64,000 bases of DNA from Pseudomonadota bacterium (GCA_027364845.1 DAHXOO010000006.1:1-64000); one strand, 5' to 3'; positions 37,865-48,813 are shown, counted from the stretch's first letter. Numbers and translations: made by a program. The notes: generated from the sequence alone by a model not told the origin.

Positions 37865-38302
37865 TTAGCGGACAACATTACGGATGGTATCGTTGACGGT
37901 ATCTGTCGCATAAATGTTCGTGCCATTGGCGGTGATACCGACCGGAGTATTGAACAACGCCGCGGTGCCGACACCATCGGCAGAGCCGGCGACACCTGTT
38001 TGGCCGGCAAGCGTGGTCACGGCCCTCGCGGCAATGACAATCTGACGGACGGTGTCGTTGAAGGTATCCACAACGTAAAGATTCGTGTTATCGGTGATGA
38101 CGCCCTCCGGGAAAAAGAGCGATGCCGCGGTGCCGGTGCCGTCGGCGAATCCTGGAATACCAGTTTGGCCCGCGAATGTCGTCACGACTCTGGATTCCGG
38201 GGAGCTTGAAGAAACGATATTGGTTGAACTGCCAGCACTATCGGTACTCACTGCATTCCCGTTGCAAGCCGTCAGGAACGCAGCGAGAGCCGTGGGTATC
38301 AC
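37865..38302 (-). pseudogene. Truncated NHL-repeat lipoprotein
   Basis: A 145-residue frame with a lipoprotein-like start (AAFLTAC lipobox at about residues 7-13) and only two NHL-type repeats: VTTFAGQTGIPGFADGTGTA and VTTLAGQTGVAGSADGVGTA, each followed by a P-x-G(V)-I-T and L/I-Y-x-x-DT-x-NDT segment. Proteins of this type normally have six or more repeats closing a propeller, so this looks like a remnant. The only start is GTG at 38302, giving an n-region without positive charges; the same frame is open further upstream with KTLARE, so the true start may be lost. No ribosome site. Confidence 0.6.
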
Positions 38303-38775
38303 CGCAAAACATTCTCTGGCCAGCGTTTTTATGGTGCCTTGGGCATCATCGTGAGCCGTGATCGAATGTCAACGCTGGCAGGATCGCATAATCCATGCCG
38401 GCTGCGCCCAATTTTTTCCAGATGGCTACACATATCATGATCATCCCCTATGCCACCACCTACTGCAACCGGCACTGCAGATTTTCACGCGGAAATGACC
38501 CGGCGTTCGCCGCTATGTTGACTGAGAAAATCGCGACAATATTGGCTGACGTAGATAGTCGTCAGGTTATGCAAGGTGCGAAACCGGCGATGGCGCCTAT
38601 GGCTACCGGGCCACTGCGCTTCGGCCCCGGACCGGAAATGCAATCACAAACGGGTGCATGGCAAAAGGAATCAGGGGCGACATCATTGCCGCTCTTTCAA
38701 TGACACTGTCGAATGTGGTCAGGAGCCTCAGCGCCCCTGGTTAGCCGATTCGGTGGCAGCCTGAGCCAGTTCACC
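38303..38775. other. Intergenic between NHL remnant and IS fossil
   Basis: About 470 bases. A 102-codon plus-strand frame at 38395-38703 contains two cysteines (TYCNRHCRFS) and Met/Pro-rich stretches, but has no ribosome site and no family I recognise. Given the flanking remnants this is probably decayed sequence. Confidence 0.4.
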
Positions 38776-39184
38776 CTATTCAGCGTGGTCATCAAGAGCA
38801 CGCGCTCGCTGCCAGGCAGTCTCGGAGTATAACGGCGACACAGTTTCCGTGGCCCACACCTGACGCCTCCGGCTGACGCGGATAAGCACGACTTGCGCGA
38901 GATTTGCATAGTGACGGGGTTGGGCAATCACAAGATGTTGTTATCCGCCGTGACGGGTCTTTCGCGCCACGGCAGATAAGAGAAACGGATGACTGGTGAT
39001 GCCCCCGCGCTTTCCGATTCACGAGTCGAACAAACAGCGACCACCAGCTATATATGAGCACCGCCACTGCCCTATTGAAGCGACGGCGTCTAAGATCACG
39101 GGTGGCCAAGCCGCCGAAACTCCACTGATTCTTCAACTCATCCCGGGTTTTCCGTAGGTCACGGGCGGTACGAATTTGGCCCAC
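38776..39184 (-). mobile_element. IS1380-family transposase remnant, frameshifted
   Basis: The minus strand reads DELKNQWSFGGLATRDLRRR, then AVAVLIYSWWSLFVRLVNRKAR, which is the C-terminal pattern of IS1380-type DDE transposases including the catalytic-Glu region. Near a run of G residues (about 39003-39008) the homology shifts frame to GITSHPFLLSAVARKTRHGG, hits TAA at 38941-38943, then continues to a stop at 38776. The N-terminal two thirds and the terminal repeats were not found. It is an inactive fossil of an insertion, fitting the broken gene next to it. Confidence 0.7.
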
Positions 39185-39727
39185 CTAGCAGATAGCCTGA
39201 CTCAACCCCCGCCGCCGGCCGCTCAGCCCGTTTGACCGGGAATTCCAGAGTGGCCTGGACTAGGTTCGAAGCACCCGAACGGGTTCAGGCACGTTCCTTG
39301 CAGACCTTTCCGATGAACTGATTAAAAGGGGACAGCGAACGCTGGAAATCACTAAGCAAAACGCCGCAATGCCTTATTGCAAGCGAACAAAGGAAGAACC
39401 GGGAAAACAGTCTGGGCCAGGAAGACACCGGCGTTGCGGTTAAGTGGCCGATCGTCCCAGCCTGACGACTGGCTACCGCCGCCGTTCCATTCTGTATCAA
39501 CTGGATTTCAGAGAGGATATCGGGCCTACTGATGAACATTTTCACCCGCGCTATCGTGCGAAGATCGAAATCGCTGGATAGAACGCACCGTTGTGTTATC
39601 AGGTGTTCCATGCCGACACCTTCCGGGTGGTGGAATTGCTCATCGCAAAACCAATTTTACCCCGGGTGGCGAAAAGCTTCTGTTTCCGGGAATTTTGTTG
39701 ATTATCAGGACCAACGCTTGCCACCCA
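39185..39727. other. Intergenic, IS fossil to GGDEF-EAL gene
   Basis: About 540 bases. A 108-codon minus-strand frame (39285-39611) and an upstream extension of the next gene (39593-39727) show no domain. More of the insertion element may hide here, but I could not trace it. Confidence 0.35.
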
Positions 39728-41467
39728 ATGACTGATTTTTCTTCCAACAAGAGAGATACTGACGCACGCTCCGCTCCGGATCAGGATGCGGCGTTTTATC
39801 TTGGTCTCATGCGCGCCTATCTCGACAGCGCCAATGATGGGATCTTCGTCTTGTGCGATGAGCAAAAATTTCTTATCGCCAACCGAACCATGGCCGAATG
39901 GCTCGGCGAGCAAGAGGAAACATTGACGGCACATAACCGTCGCGTATCCATTTCGGAATTCTTGGGCCCCGATTCCTCCCAGAGACTTTTCGCTGTTCGT
40001 TTCCAGGAAGCACTTTCCGGAACGGTGGTACGCTTTGAATGCCCTATTCACCCTCCCAAAGGCCACCCACGCTGGGTCGAAATCAGCATGAATCGGGTTG
40101 ACGTCGGCAATGGGGATATGGTGATCGCCGTGGTACGCGATGTAACCGAACAGAAGATGGTCCAACTGCGTCTCGAGCAACAGGCTTTGCGCGACGACCT
40201 CACGGGTCTGCTGAATCGCCGCGGCTTTATGTGCTGCCTTGAGAAACTGACGCAAACGTCCGCCCACGACCAGCACCATCATGCGCTGCTATGCCTGGAT
40301 CTCGATCAATTCAAATTGATAAATGACACTTGCGGGCATTCCGCGGGCGATGCACTGTTGCAACAAACAGCGATCCTGCTCAAAAACACTGTGCGTGAGA
40401 ACGACACGGTATGTCGGCTCGGCGGAGACGAATTTGCCGTTCTGCTCAGTGATTGCAGCTCGTCGAAGGCCATGGAAATCTCACAGCTTATTCAGCGGTC
40501 ATTTGCTAACTTCCGGTTTGCATGGCAAGACCGCACATTTGATTTGGCTGCCAGTATTGGTGTAGCCGAGTTTGGCGAAACTGCGCAAGACAGTCTGTCG
40601 GTGCTCATGCAGGCGGACGCCGCATGCTACGCTGCAAAGGAAAGTGGCCGCAATCAGGTAGCGCGCTATACAAAGAGCGACAAATTCACAAAAATGCATT
40701 CCGATATGGACTGGGTCTCAAGAATAACCCAGTCGCTCGACCAGAATCACTTTCGTCTGTATTTCCAAAAAATCGTTCCCACCAAAGAGACGATTCAAGG
40801 CAAGACCCACCACGAGATTCTACTGCGCATGGTGGATGCTGCGGGGCAAGTTATGGTACCGGAAAAGTTCATGAAAGCGGCCATCAAATACAACATGATG
40901 ACGGTTATTGATCGCTGGGTTATTCGGAACGTTTTCGCGAAAATGGGGCCACGCTGGAGAAAGTTAGCACAACGCCATGCGATTACGGAATTCACCGCTA
41001 TTAACCTTTCCGGTGCAAGTCTCAACGATGACTCGTTCTTTGATTTTTTGAAGGATCAGATCCGCGAGCACGAGGTGCCGTCACACGCAGTGTGTTTCGA
41101 GATCACGGAAAGCGTCGCTGTTAACGATTTAACACGCGTGGCCAGTGTCATGGCTGAACTCAAGAAGTTTGGCTTGCGCTTCGCGCTGGATGATTTTGGC
41201 AGCGGTGTGTCATCATTCTCGTACCTAAAGGCCCTGCCCATTGATTTCATAAAGATTGACGGAGGTCTGGTACGGGAAGTCGTGCAAGCCTCGCTGGACT
41301 ATCGCATCATCGAATCCATTGCGTATGTTGCCCATAAAATGGGCGTGAAGACAATTGCCGAGTACGTGGAAAATCAGCGGATACGCGACTGTTTAGCTAC
41401 AATCGGGATCGATTATGTGCAAGGCTACGCGATACATCACCCGGAGTCACTGGGCATTATCGTTTGA
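39728..41467 (+). CDS. PAS-GGDEF-EAL c-di-GMP turnover protein
   Basis: A 579-residue soluble protein. PAS about 25-145 (ANDGIFVLCDEQKFLIANRT); GGDEF domain about 150-315 with an intact RLGGDEFAV (232-236) and an RxxD inhibitory site (REND, 223-226) five residues before it; EAL domain about 330-579 with EILLR (363-367) as the EAL signature, NLSGASLND, FEITES, LDDFGSG, DFIKIDG and TIAEYVEN. Both synthase and phosphodiesterase sites look complete, so net activity cannot be predicted. No membrane span. The frame extends to 39593, but ATG at 39728 gives a natural start. No partner gene is adjacent. Confidence 0.93.
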   Translation: MTDFSSNKRDTDARSAPDQDAAFYLGLMRAYLDSANDGIFVLCDEQKFLIANRTMAEWLGEQEETLTAHNRRVSISEFLGPDSSQRLFAVRFQEALSGTVVRFECPIHPPKGHPRWVEISMNRVDVGNGDMVIAVVRDVTEQKMVQLRLEQQALRDDLTGLLNRRGFMCCLEKLTQTSAHDQHHHALLCLDLDQFKLINDTCGHSAGDALLQQTAILLKNTVRENDTVCRLGGDEFAVLLSDCSSSKAMEISQLIQRSFANFRFAWQDRTFDLAASIGVAEFGETAQDSLSVLMQADAACYAAKESGRNQVARYTKSDKFTKMHSDMDWVSRITQSLDQNHFRLYFQKIVPTKETIQGKTHHEILLRMVDAAGQVMVPEKFMKAAIKYNMMTVIDRWVIRNVFAKMGPRWRKLAQRHAITEFTAINLSGASLNDDSFFDFLKDQIREHEVPSHAVCFEITESVAVNDLTRVASVMAELKKFGLRFALDDFGSGVSSFSYLKALPIDFIKIDGGLVREVVQASLDYRIIESIAYVAHKMGVKTIAEYVENQRIRDCLATIGIDYVQGYAIHHPESLGIIV

Positions 41468-41588
41468 AATCGTTGGATACTCCAACGAAACGATTCGCCA
41501 ATTTCCTGGTCCACCACGAGCAACGCACTACCGGTCCGGTTTCTTTGCCTTCACGCAGGACCTTGCCACACAAAGGCCACAGAACAGA

Positions 41589-43223
41589 TCACTCTGACTG
41601 CGCCTTCCGCAGCCGGCCAGATGCCCGCACCGACAGCTCTTCCTGTCTGCGTAGATATTCGTCATAGCTTCCGCCGAAATTCACAACGCTTTGCGGGGTC
41701 ATCTCAATAATGCGCGTTGCCAAGGACGAGACAAATTCACGATCATGGCTGACAAAAATCAACGTTCCGGAATATTTTTCCAGCGCAGTATTGAGCGACT
41801 CGATGGATTCCATGTCTAAATGGTTAGTGGGCTCATCCATTATCAACACATTGGGTTGCTGTAGCATCAGCTTGCCGAACAGCATACGTCCTTGCTCGCC
41901 GCCGGAGAGTGCCTTCGTCGATTTTTTGATGTCATCCTGCGAAAACAACAGCCGGCCCAAAACGGCACGAATCGCCTGCTCGTCGTCACTGGGGTTCTTC
42001 CATTGATTCATCCAGTCGAGAAGCGACATCTCCGCCGAGAAATCGGAGGCGCGGTCTTGCGCGTAGTAACCGAGGCTGGCGTTCTCTGACCACTTGATCG
42101 CTCCGCTCGCGGGGGTGAGCTCGCCGATCAGGGTACGCAAAAGGGTGGTCTTACCGATACCGTTCGGGCCGATCACGGCGACGCGCTCGCCGGCCTCGAC
42201 CGACAGGTTAAGCCCCTTAAACAGCGGCAACGTTCCATAGCCCTGACTCATCTTCGTCACTTCCAGCGCCAGACGATACAGCCGCTTGGATTGATCAAAA
42301 CGCAGAAACGGATTCTGCCGGCTCGATGGCTTGACTTCGGTCAGCTCGATTTTTTCGATCTGTCGTGCACGCGAGGTGGCTTGCTTGGCTTTGGAGGCAT
42401 TGGCGGAAAAACGGCTTACGAAGGTCTGAAGCTCCGCGATCTGGGCTTTCTTCTTAGTGTTCTCCGACAACAACTGATTGCGCGCCTGGGTAGCGGCGGT
42501 CATGTATTCATCGTAGTTCCCCGGATAAATGCGCAACTCTCCGTAATCCAGGTCGGCCATATGTGTACATACGCCGTTCAGAAAACGCCGGTCGTGAGAA
42601 ATAATGATCATGGTGCTGGCACGCGCATTGAGCAAGTCTTCCAGCCAGCCGATGGCATTGATGTCGAGATGGTTGGTGGGTTCGTCCAGCAGCAGTATGT
42701 CCGGATCTGCAAACAGGGCCTGTGCCAACAAAACGCGCAACTTCCAGCCTGGCGCCACCGCACTCATCAGGCCGGTGTGCTGTTCCAGTGGGATGCCGAC
42801 GCCAAGCAACAATTCGCTTGCGCGTGCTTCAGCGGTGTAGCCGTCGAGCTCAGCGAACTTGTGCTCGAGATCGGCTATCTTCATGCCGTCCTTCTCGTCC
42901 ATCTCAGCGAGGCCATAGAGGCGGTCACGCTCCTGCTTCACGGACCACAATTCGGCATGACCCATAATCACCGTGTCGAGTACGGTGTACCCTTCGAAAG
43001 CGAACTGATCCTGACGCAGCTTACCGAGACGCTCATTGGCATCGACCGCAACGTTGCCTGAGGTCGGCTCCAGATCGCCGCCGAGAATTTTCATCAGTGT
43101 CGACTTACCGCAGCCATTGGCGCCGATCAAGCCGTAGCGGTTGCCGTTTAAGAATTTGACTGAGATGTTTTCGAACAGGGGCTTGGCCCCGAACTGCATC
43201 GTAATGTTGGCGGTGGTAATCAC
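41589..43223 (-). CDS. ybiT: ABC-F family ATPase, YbiT-like
   Basis: A 544-residue protein with two ABC domains and no membrane part. First site: GANGCGKST with an unusual signature [16 protein letters not shown] and [11 protein letters not shown]. Second site: [35 protein letters not shown]. The linker (about residues 230-320) is the ABC-F interdomain segment. The weak first signature APGWK is typical of YbiT. ABC-F proteins act on ribosomes, relieving stalled translation; YbiT is the likely subgroup. Confidence 0.9.
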   Translation of the reverse strand: MITTANITMQFGAKPLFENISVKFLNGNRYGLIGANGCGKSTLMKILGGDLEPTSGNVAVDANERLGKLRQDQFAFEGYTVLDTVIMGHAELWSVKQERDRLYGLAEMDEKDGMKIADLEHKFAELDGYTAEARASELLLGVGIPLEQHTGLMSAVAPGWKLRVLLAQALFADPDILLLDEPTNHLDINAIGWLEDLLNARASTMIIISHDRRFLNGVCTHMADLDYGELRIYPGNYDEYMTAATQARNQLLSENTKKKAQIAELQTFVSRFSANASKAKQATSRARQIEKIELTEVKPSSRQNPFLRFDQSKRLYRLALEVTKMSQGYGTLPLFKGLNLSVEAGERVAVIGPNGIGKTTLLRTLIGELTPASGAIKWSENASLGYYAQDRASDFSAEMSLLDWMNQWKNPSDDEQAIRAVLGRLLFSQDDIKKSTKALSGGEQGRMLFGKLMLQQPNVLIMDEPTNHLDMESIESLNTALEKYSGTLIFVSHDREFVSSLATRIIEMTPQSVVNFGGSYDEYLRRQEELSVRASGRLRKAQSE

Positions 43224-43598
43224 AGCGATGTTCCAGTAAAAAGTCGTCTTTTATGGACTGTCTTGGCCACGAAGGCGTCGTTCAGGTCTTCACGCAATAT
43301 GCTCATACATACCCCGCCATAAAATGCTCACCTTTCTGAGACGATGCGCAATTTTTAATAGCGGTTCCATGTCATAATCTGCCTCTCGCGTGTCAGGACA
43401 GACTCGGAATTCTCATGCCCGGCGCAATAAGAGATTGCCGCACCGACGTTGCATGACGTGGATGAGACCCTCTATCAGACCGAGCTTACGCTGCTCAGCT
43501 CATTTCCTGACAAAGGTTCAAACTCGTCGATTCCCTAAATTGCTGCCACCTTCAAATAAGCCTGTATCTCGCGCATGGCGCGAGTGGTCAGGCTCATT
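43224..43598. other. Intergenic, rhlE to ybiT
   Basis: 375 bases between two minus-strand genes. No gene, RNA or clear terminator recognised. It should contain the ybiT promoter. Confidence 0.4.
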
Positions 43599-45062
43599 TC
43601 ACCCAGTCCTTTTGCTCAGCGCCACACGGGGACGTCGCGATTGCTGGTGCGTCCTATTGTGCGAATTAGGTACGGTAGCGTGGCGACTCGCACCTTCCGG
43701 CGCGCGCCAGTTGCCATCCACCTCTGCACGCTGCACCTGGCCATTCGTGTGGTGCCCCGCCGCAGATCGGGCAGACGGCTGCGAAGGTGAACGTTGCCCG
43801 CCGCCACGAACTTGCGACCGGGTCGGTGGCCGCTGATCGCGGCGATGATCGCCACCTTGGCGCGAGGCAGCCGGCCTGTCGCTGCCGCCCTGGCCACGCC
43901 CGCGACTGATCGGCTCCGCCTTGATCGACAGGTTCGGCTCGAAGCCTGGAATCACAACCTTCGGGATGTCGCGTTTGAGAAGACGCTCGATATCACGCAG
44001 GAAACCGCGCTCGTCGATGCACACTAGCGAGACCGCCTGGCCTTCCTTGCCGGCGCGCCCGGTACGCCCGATGCGATGCACATAGTCCTCTGGCACATTC
44101 GGCAGCTCGTAGTTCACCACGTGCGGCAGTTGGTCAATATCAAGCCCACGCGCGGCGATGTCGGTTGCCACCAACACCTGCACCCCACCTTTCTTGAAAT
44201 CCGCCAAAGCTTTGGTGCGCGCACTCTGGCTCTTGTTGCCGTGGATCGCAGAGGAGCTGATTCCGTCCTCCTCCAGTTGATCGGCCAAGCGATTGGCGCC
44301 GTGCTTGGTGCGGGTAAACACAAGCACTTGCTTCCAGCCTTGCGATTGGATGAGGTGTGCCAGCAGCTCACGCTTGCGAATGCGATCCACCGGATGGCTT
44401 ACCTGCGAAACGAGTTCAGCGGCGATGCTCTCGCGCGCCACTTCGATCAGCACCGGCGCATTCAGCATACTGTCGGCGAGCTGCTTGATCTCGGCAGCAA
44501 AGGTGGCGGAGAACAGCAGGTTCTGACGCTTGCGCGGCAACAGTGCGATAATCTTACGGATATCTCGGATGAAGCCCATATCGAGCATGCGGTCAGCTTC
44601 GTCCAGCACCAGGATCTCGACCTTGGAGAGATCCACGGTCCTCTGGCCGACGTGGTCGAGCAACCGCCCCGGTGTCGCGACCAGTATATCCACGCCGCGG
44701 CGCAGCATATCAATTTGGGGACGGATACCAACACCGCCGAAGATCACGGTGGACTTCAGTGGCACATGTCTGCCGTAGATGCGCACGCTCTCTTCCACTT
44801 GGGCGGCAAGCTCACGTGTTGGGGTCAGAATCAGCGCCCGGATCGCGCGGCGCGCACCTGGCTGCTGGCAATTGAGGCGTTGCAGCAGCGGCAGCGCGAA
44901 ACCGGCGGTCTTACCGGTGCCGGTCTGCGCGCCAGCAAGAATATCGCGTCCCTCGAGAATGACAGGAATCGCCTGCATCTGAATGGGGGTAGCCTGAGTA
45001 TAGCCCTTTTCGGAAACAGCACGGAGTAATTCGGCCGAAAGGCCGAGAGTTGAAAATGACAT
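43599..45062 (-). CDS. rhlE: DEAD-box RNA helicase RhlE
   Basis: A 487-residue ATP-dependent RNA helicase. Motifs in order: Q motif ([14 protein letters not shown]), AQTGTGKT (I), PTRELAAQ (Ia), TPGRLLD (Ib), [13 protein letters not shown] (II), SATF (III), [14 protein letters not shown] (IV), [13 protein letters not shown] (V) and [10 protein letters not shown] (VI). The C-terminal about 110 residues are basic and low-complexity ([19 protein letters not shown]), as in RhlE, which acts in ribosome assembly and RNA turnover. The family spacing supports start ATG at 45062. Confidence 0.95.
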   Translation of the reverse strand: MSFSTLGLSAELLRAVSEKGYTQATPIQMQAIPVILEGRDILAGAQTGTGKTAGFALPLLQRLNCQQPGARRAIRALILTPTRELAAQVEESVRIYGRHVPLKSTVIFGGVGIRPQIDMLRRGVDILVATPGRLLDHVGQRTVDLSKVEILVLDEADRMLDMGFIRDIRKIIALLPRKRQNLLFSATFAAEIKQLADSMLNAPVLIEVARESIAAELVSQVSHPVDRIRKRELLAHLIQSQGWKQVLVFTRTKHGANRLADQLEEDGISSSAIHGNKSQSARTKALADFKKGGVQVLVATDIAARGLDIDQLPHVVNYELPNVPEDYVHRIGRTGRAGKEGQAVSLVCIDERGFLRDIERLLKRDIPKVVIPGFEPNLSIKAEPISRGRGQGGSDRPAASRQGGDHRRDQRPPTRSQVRGGGQRSPSQPSARSAAGHHTNGQVQRAEVDGNWRAPEGASRHATVPNSHNRTHQQSRRPRVALSKRTG

Positions 45063-45736
45063 AACTATTGGTTGCTCCTGGTGGGCCTACCCAAAATATC
45101 GGGCCGATCTAGGCGCTACCTATATTTCGTTGAAATTATTCGAGGTAAGCCAGGATGGATGACCGCGAAGGGATCGGTGCAGACCGGGATCCACCGATGA
45201 CCGCATTGTAGCAGAGATTGCAGGAAAACGGGTAAATCTGATGTCTAGCTCGTAATACGGGGCTCCGCAGCTCGAAGTACTCATCAGGAAAGACACCGGG
45301 CGCCCTGACGGCGGGGCATGAAAAACGACTGCGGAGGTATGGCACGCTACAAGTTCGGTGATCATCGCTTGCAGGCGCACAAGCGTGTTTGACCCGCCCT
45401 TGCGGCGGCGGCAGCTGATAAGAACCGGCAAGATTGACCGACGACTGTAAATACGATGGCTCCACGTCCAGCGCTTTGACTTTCCCGGGCAGGACGGCAA
45501 GTCGATGTCTACCGGCCGAATCTTGATCAGTGCCACGCCTGCAACCACCTGATGCCAACGCCTGCCGGACAGAAGCAAGTCAGACGCCGTGTGAGGATAG
45601 CAAGTGGTTTATCCAGGAGAGGTCTCCACTAGTTATCATCGGGAGGAGGAAGATGGCTGTCCATCATAGTGAGTCACGAGTGGCGCACCATCGGACCTGC
45701 CCGCTCCCTTCACGCCGAAGGCGGCTGTGCAGCAAC
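45063..45736. other. Intergenic, HNH gene to rhlE; no convincing gene
   Basis: About 675 bases. Two overlapping minus-strand frames of about 140-150 codons (45120-45578) run through it, but neither has a ribosome site, domain or normal composition. No RNA gene recognised. Confidence 0.4.
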
Positions 45737-46333
45737 CTAGATTTTGCGTGATAGACGCTTATGCAGCGGGCTGCTGCGCGGGAAGTGCGCCAGCAGAAAT
45801 TCCATTTGATCGGCCAGCACGCGTCTGCCCTGCAGATACACGTATTCGGCATGGGTAGGAGTGAACGGTACGGCAATGAGCGTCATTCCGGCAGCCTCAG
45901 GCGTTGCGCCGGCTTTGTGGTTGTTGCAGCGCTTGCAGGCCGTCACGACATTCATCCAAGTATCTGTTCCACCCTTGCTGAGGGGAGTGATATGGTCACG
46001 CGAAAGATCATGCGCAGGGAACCGTGTCCCACAGTACATGCACAAGTGCGCATCGCGGGCAAACAGCGCTGGATTGCTAAGCGGAGGAACGTAGTGCTCG
46101 CGCGCCTTGATAAAAGCGTGGTCCCCGACAGTCGCGATGATTGAATTGACTTCAATGACACTGCGCAGGCCGCTGATGGCGTTATATCCGCCGCGAATCC
46201 GGTACAGCGGCACACCACAGCTGTAGGCCACCTGCCCCAGATGGTAAACGCGGACCGCATCCTGAAAATCTATCCATTCGAGCGGCATGCCCGCCACGTC
46301 GGTACGCAAAACTTGCTGACTCAGTGGGTGCAC
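45737..46333 (-). CDS. HNH endonuclease family protein
   Basis: A 198-residue protein with a C-terminal HNH domain: LCMYCGTRFPAHDLSRDHI (first Cys pair and the HNH His), KGGTDTWMNVVTACKRCN (second Cys pair) and NHKAG. The N-terminal about 90 residues (LEWIDFQDAVRVYHLGQVAY) are conserved in this stand-alone proteobacterial group, whose function is not established. It is not next to restriction or phage genes, so a housekeeping rather than defence role is more likely. Start is GTG at 46333 after AGGGTCAG. The flanking 46334-46647 is a divergent promoter region without a gene. Confidence 0.85.
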   Translation of the reverse strand: MHPLSQQVLRTDVAGMPLEWIDFQDAVRVYHLGQVAYSCGVPLYRIRGGYNAISGLRSVIEVNSIIATVGDHAFIKAREHYVPPLSNPALFARDAHLCMYCGTRFPAHDLSRDHITPLSKGGTDTWMNVVTACKRCNNHKAGATPEAAGMTLIAVPFTPTHAEYVYLQGRRVLADQMEFLLAHFPRSSPLHKRLSRKI

Positions 46334-46647
46334 AACTGACCCTTTCCGTATGCCTCAGTGTTTGTTCACTATTTATCGCAAAAAACAAGCTACGTATACA
46401 TATTCCATGACTTTTTGCGCGCTGTATTTATACGACAACACCGCATCATTGTCCATTTTCCGGGTAGGTTCCGGGCAGGTACATAGGAGCATGTCAATCT
46501 TCTGCCGCTCGCGGCGCCGCTTCGCTGGCCGTACGGCCAGGCCCGTCATGGGACTGGGAGCTACAACATTTGTGCATGCCGGCGGCGACGGCTAGACTGA
46601 TTCGATTGCCCAAACCGGGCCGACAGTAGGCATAACCGGGTGGAACC

Positions 46648-47208
46648 ATGCAATTGCGACAGGAGCTGGTCGAACATTACCGCTGGTTGCGTCAGTACGG
46701 AATTAATGATTCCCACAGCGGCAACGCCTCAGTACGCGTCGCGGAACGCATCTGGATTACGCCGACGGGCGCCTGCGCTGACACTCTTACCGCCGAAGAT
46801 TTGGTTGAATGCCATCTGGACGGTCGCATCGGAGACGGTGCCTCGCAGGATGCGGTACTTCACTTGGCGGTATACCGTGCCAATCCCGAAGCAGCCGCAG
46901 TGCTGCATAGTCACGGACCGCACACGGTCGCTCTCACTCTTGATGGCAATGACTTCGAGCCGCCGGATTTCGAGGGGCAGCTGTATTTCCCGCGCGTACC
47001 CGTCATTCACATACCCTACGACCGGTACTTTGCGGACGCCCCGTCGCACGTTTCCGCTACGCTTTCCCGGCACTCGGTCACGGTAGTGCGCGGCCACGGC
47101 GTGTACGCCTGCGCGGCGAGTCTTAACCTCGCCTACAAATGGACATGCTCTCTGGAGCAATCGGCGAAAACCGCTTTTATCGCTCGCGTTCTTGCTCGCC
47201 CGACCTGA
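46648..47208 (+). CDS. Class II aldolase/adducin-family protein
   Basis: A 186-residue single-domain protein: DSHSGNASVRVAERIWITPTG at the substrate/phosphate site, then LHSHGPHTVAL, where class II aldolases have the zinc His pair, and VVRGHGVYACAASLNLAYK with a further His. Related to fuculose-phosphate aldolase, but shorter than typical (about 210). Possible roles include a sugar-phosphate aldolase or methionine-salvage-type dehydratase. It stands alone, and no pathway neighbour helps. Confidence 0.75.
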   Translation: MQLRQELVEHYRWLRQYGINDSHSGNASVRVAERIWITPTGACADTLTAEDLVECHLDGRIGDGASQDAVLHLAVYRANPEAAAVLHSHGPHTVALTLDGNDFEPPDFEGQLYFPRVPVIHIPYDRYFADAPSHVSATLSRHSVTVVRGHGVYACAASLNLAYKWTCSLEQSAKTAFIARVLARPT

Positions 47209-47247
47209 CCGATCGGGCGATACAGCTTCTGCGCATACCCCAAAACC

Positions 47248-47271
47248 AAAAAGCCCGACGTTACGCCGGGC
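47248..47271 (-). terminator. Intrinsic terminator of rpmB-rpmG
   Basis: On the minus strand GCCCG (47267-47271) pairs with CGGGC (47253-47257) around a nine-base loop, followed by five T residues (47248-47252). It lies 31 bases past the rpmG stop and also faces the convergent aldolase gene. Confidence 0.8.
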
Positions 47272-47301
47272 CCTTGGTCATACGCCGCGACGTGAAGCCA
47301 A

Positions 47302-47469
47302 CTACTTGATCTTGGCTTCCTTGTAGACAACGTGCTTGCGCACCACGGGATCGTACTTCTTCATCTCGATCTTATCCGGGGTCGTGCGCTTGTTCTTGGT
47401 GGTCGTATAGTAGTGGCCAGTGTCAGCAGTCGACACCAGCTTAATCTTTTCACGTACCGCTTTGGCCAT
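47302..47469 (-). CDS. rpmG: 50S ribosomal protein L33
   Basis: A 55-residue ribosomal protein: [33 protein letters not shown] and [19 protein letters not shown]. This is the Cys-free (zinc-independent) L33 type, with no CxxC motifs. An excellent AGGAGG precedes ATG at 47469. It follows rpmB by 11 bases, the standard rpmB-rpmG operon. Confidence 0.96.
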   Translation of the reverse strand: MAKAVREKIKLVSTADTGHYYTTTKNKRTTPDKIEMKKYDPVVRKHVVYKEAKIK

Positions 47470-47480
47470 GACCCTACCTC

Positions 47481-47717
47481 CTAGATCTTATCGCCGCGCG
47501 CGCGGATGTCCGCCAACACGCTGTCGATGCCGTTCTTATCCAGGGTGCGCAACCCTTTCGTTGACAGCCTCAGACTCACCCAACGCTTCTCACTCTCCAC
47601 CCATAGACGGCGGTAGTGCAGATTCGGCAGGAAACGACGTTTGGTCTTGTTGTTGGCATGGGACACGTTATTGCCCCTCATCGGGCGCTTTCCGGTGACC
47701 TGGCAGACTTTCGGCAT
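47481..47717 (-). CDS. rpmB: 50S ribosomal protein L28
   Basis: A 78-residue ribosomal protein: [39 protein letters not shown] and [17 protein letters not shown]. The open frame extends to 47921, but ATG at 47717 is the family start. One Cys only (VCQVTGK), as in the zinc-free form. A small hairpin CCCGC atg GCGGG (47739-47751) and a TATAAAGT box (47761-47768) lie just upstream on the minus strand, a likely promoter and leader. Confidence 0.96.
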   Translation of the reverse strand: MPKVCQVTGKRPMRGNNVSHANNKTKRRFLPNLHYRRLWVESEKRWVSLRLSTKGLRTLDKNGIDSVLADIRARGDKI

Positions 47718-47984
47718 GACTGGATTCTCCATACACATCCCGCATGGCGGGAAGGGCCCGACTTTATACCAGATTCCGACGCGCGCGGGTAGTCCCTGGA
47801 CACTTCTGGGCAGTGCTACCCCGTTACTATGTTCCTGCCGCCAGGGTTCCTGGCTGAAAGTCTGCGGGTTCACACCGTACCTCGGCTCTCGGTGTATGAT
47901 TTTCAGACTGGCAGTCCACATCCTGCCCTGGGCTCGTTCGGATCGAATCCTGCACTGCCGGCAGCAGAGCGGCAGCTACCTGCG

Positions 47985-48659
47985 TTACAACAGGCCCCGA
48001 TCGCAAAACGACACCACTTCGCGATCACCGATTACCAGGTGATCCAGCACACGGATATCCACCAGGGAAAGCGCTTCCTTGAGCCGCTGGGTAAGCACTT
48101 CGTCTGCGCGACTGGGGTCAGCCACACCCGAGGGATGGTTATGCGCGAAAATCACCGCAGCAGCATTGTGGGCAAGCGCTCGCCTCACGACTTCGCGCGG
48201 GTAGACCGCAGTGCCGTTAAGGGTGCCCTTGAACAACTCCTCGAATGCCAGCACCCGGTGACGATTGTCGAGGTACAGGCACCCGAAAACCTCATACGGC
48301 CGATCACGCAGGCACGCGCGCAGGTAGCTTTGAGTGTCTTGCGACGATGTCAGGGCGGTACCTCGGTGTAGCTCTTGCTCGAGGTGGCGCCGCCCCATCT
48401 CCACCGCCGCCTGCAGCTGCGCATACTTCGCATCACCCAGCCCGGGCGCGGCACAGACCTCCCCACGCTGGGCTGCGAGCAATTCCCTCAGTCCGCCGAA
48501 GCGCGAGAGAAGCTCGCGCGCCAGATCCACCGCGGTCTTACCCGGAATACCCGTGCGCAGAAAGATCGCCAACAACTCGGCATCCGACAGAACTCTCGGC
48601 CCATCTTTAAGCAGTTTCTCGCGCGGCCGCTCGTTGACCGGCCATTCACTGATCGTCAT
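47985..48659 (-). CDS. radC: RadC family protein (JAMM/MPN+ metalloprotein)
   Basis: A 224-residue protein. The N-terminal helix-hairpin-helix part (about 1-100) reads [22 protein letters not shown] and [16 protein letters not shown]-like; the C-terminal JAMM domain has the metal motif [16 protein letters not shown]. RadC is the genome-maintenance namesake, but its role in repair is disputed and biochemical function unknown. GGAGGTGAGG precedes ATG at 48659. It is divergent from coaBC, the common gammaproteobacterial arrangement. Confidence 0.93.
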   Translation of the reverse strand: MTISEWPVNERPREKLLKDGPRVLSDAELLAIFLRTGIPGKTAVDLARELLSRFGGLRELLAAQRGEVCAAPGLGDAKYAQLQAAVEMGRRHLEQELHRGTALTSSQDTQSYLRACLRDRPYEVFGCLYLDNRHRVLAFEELFKGTLNGTAVYPREVVRRALAHNAAAVIFAHNHPSGVADPSRADEVLTQRLKEALSLVDIRVLDHLVIGDREVVSFCDRGLL

Positions 48660-48813
48660 ACCTCACCTCCATTGTGTGGTTATGCGCCTAAACCCGGCGA
48701 AGCCATTCCTCAGGTATCCCAGTCCATCGCATCCGGCGAACAGGACCAGGGAACTGGCCTCGGAGGGCCACTATGTATTTGCCGAGCCGCTCCAAGTACA
48801 CTTTAATCCCATT

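Noticed and set aside
38395-38703. 102-codon frame between the NHL remnant and IS fossil
   Set aside because: No ribosome site or family, and both neighbours are decayed.
45120-45578. Two overlapping minus-strand frames between the HNH gene and rhlE
   Set aside because: Neither has a domain or ribosome site; composition does not favour either.
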